Under the pieces are notes generated by a model. That model was not told the DNA's origin. It ran no database searches and saw only the letters and a program-made list of their open reading frames with translations. The position numbers and the translations under genes were made by a program. Shown here in pieces: positions 62,837-64,000 of a DNA stretch of 64,000 nucleotides. Position 1 is the first letter of the stretch, and each line of letters starts with the position of its first letter. This DNA comes from Cymbidium sinense (Eukaryota; Streptophyta; Magnoliopsida; Asparagales; Orchidaceae). The stretch is taken from positions 13,371,179 through 13,435,178 of the forward strand of contig CM038228.1 in the NCBI GenBank assembly GCA_021442155.1, given 5' to 3'.

Positions 62837-64000
62837 TGTTGGCCTCACTTTTGGAGTGAGGATTAATCCTTCCAATTTTAGATCTAAGAGCCTTCTAGAC
62901 ACTTGTACTTCCTTAGTTCTAGGACACTTCTAGTGATTAAGAGAACACTAAATCTGAGCCTAAAGACCCATAGGGCATAGCCCTAAGCGTAGAGTTTACC
63001 TTAGAATAAATAGGTTTTATCGACCCTAACTTATGCTCAAGCCAACTTGGTCAATTTGGACAAATTGGTCAACATGACCATTTGACCTAATTTGAACCAT
63101 ATGAGCCAAATCCAAATCTAACCCAAATTGAATCAAACCAATTGCACTCATTCACTCCAAATGACCAATTGAACTTACCTAAGCCATCACTTTGACCTAT
63201 TTTTTTCAAAATGGTTAACTTAGTCAAACTTGACCCATTTGACTTATATGAGCCAAATTGAGCCAAACTAAGCCCAAACTCAATCGAACTTGGCATGACT
63301 CATCCTTGGGTCACCATGGGCCTGCTCAAGTGGGCCCAACCCATGGTGAACCCAGTTTGGGTCAAACCCATTGACCCAAGCCACCCAAATGAAAATAAAT
63401 CCCCATGTCCACTACACTCCCTTAGCCTCTCATTATCAGCCACTTCAACAGTTGCCTACCATCTTCGAACACCTACTCCAGTCGGACGACTGCCAAAGGC
63501 TGAACCAATCCCAACATTTGGTTTAGTTGGGGAAGAGAGTGTACTCCTCCCTATCCATTCAAACTCAACAGAGAGTTTTAGTAGAACATTTCGCACAATC
63601 ACATACCTTCCTCTAAGGTCCTCATGCACTCCACTGTTGGCGAGACCAGCTCTCGATTGGACTTGAAAGCTCCGTTTGTCCAAACTTCCCAAATCTCTAC
63701 CTAACTCAAATTAACTCTTCCCACATAAGAATCTCACTCTTACAAGCTAAAATGAAAAGTTTTGAGCGATTCGACCACCAAAAAACTTTCCAAGACCAAC
63801 TCTGGTGAGCTTTGCAGCAGCGTTTGGCCCACAGACTGATCGGCTGGGAGGCGCCGAGATCTTCTCAGCAGGGCTTCATTTCTTCAAGGTGAAGCTACCT
63901 CTATTAGTAGACCACCGGTCTATAAATCCTGCAAGGTAAAAATCTGGCAACCATAGTCTCGACCTCTAAGTGTTGGTCTTTTTTGAAGTGAATGGTGTTT
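62837..64000 (-). mobile_element. Giant LTR-like unit, copy 7 (inverted, runs off the window)
   Basis: Begins TGTTGGCCTCACTTTTGGAG, the reverse complement of the unit's right terminus. It proceeds through the AGACCC/CTAAGCC landmarks, a GTCAA block (63030-63390), a palindrome near 63540, and the GC-richer block. There is no tandem array of about 175 bp. The rest lies beyond 64000. Confidence 0.75.
63526..63556. promoter_or_regulatory. TATA-type palindrome, copy 7 (imperfect)
   Basis: GGGGAAGAGAGTGTACTCCT lies at the place of the conserved palindrome, with TACA instead of TATA on the minus strand. The arms pair apart from a bulge, as in copy 4. Confidence 0.4.

Noticed and set aside
63295..63666. 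123-codon plus-strand frame
   Set aside because: It lies in the GC-richer block of the giant unit (inverted copy 7). The corresponding blocks in other copies are not open.

Overview
The window looks like repeat-rich nuclear DNA from a seed plant, most likely a flowering plant with a large genome. It is AT-rich, has no intact host gene, and consists of nested, decayed transposable elements. The diagnostic parts are a Ty3/gypsy Tat-type gag-pol with a second RNase H, a MuDR-like transposon, and a TATA/CACC-rich fragment resembling a Ty1/copia LTR. I cannot name the species.

Layout. Seven copies of one large non-coding unit, about 6.6-8.2 kb when complete, fill most of the window: copy 1 (1-6621, +, left end outside), copy 2 (6622-12673, +), copy 3 (about 25650-30348, +, left-truncated), copy 4 (33060-40010, +), copy 5 (44916-53125, +), copy 6 (53404-60011, -) and copy 7 (62837 to window end, -). 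There is also an inverted fragment at 30349-31616. Copy 4 begins TGTGGTGTTT, ends GAGGTCAACA and is bracketed by a perfect 5-bp duplication, CCTTA, so the unit behaves as a giant solo LTR of 6,951 bp. Copy 6 is bracketed by GTCAT/GTCAC. Inside the unit, in order: an AT-rich half, a GC-richer block with a palindrome centred on TATA, an array of TTGACC/GGTCAA words, and in some copies a tandem array of about 175 bp.

Between copies 2 and 3 lies a broken minus-strand gag-pol (15126 to about 22080). Its order is gag, protease, RT, RNase H, second RNase H, integrase. Diverged tandem repeats follow it (12674-15125). Upstream of gag is an array of hairpins whose stems vary in a compensated way (24190-25580). 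Copies 2 and 3 are the obvious LTR candidates, but no purine tract is visible where one is needed.

Removing copy 4 and one CCTTA joins 31617-33059 to 40016-43847 into one element of about 5.3 kb. It has inverted terminal repeats, a minus-strand Mutator transposase, and a plus-strand ORF for a GRF zinc finger, a helix and a membrane segment. This is the two-gene convergent plan of MuDR, with an unexpected second gene, and is the most interesting system in the window.

The right side holds a copia-like LTR split by copy 6 (53126-53403 and 60012-60640), a long (AT)n tract, unassigned AT-rich DNA, and the start of copy 7. No tRNA, rRNA, CRISPR or intact protein-coding gene was seen.
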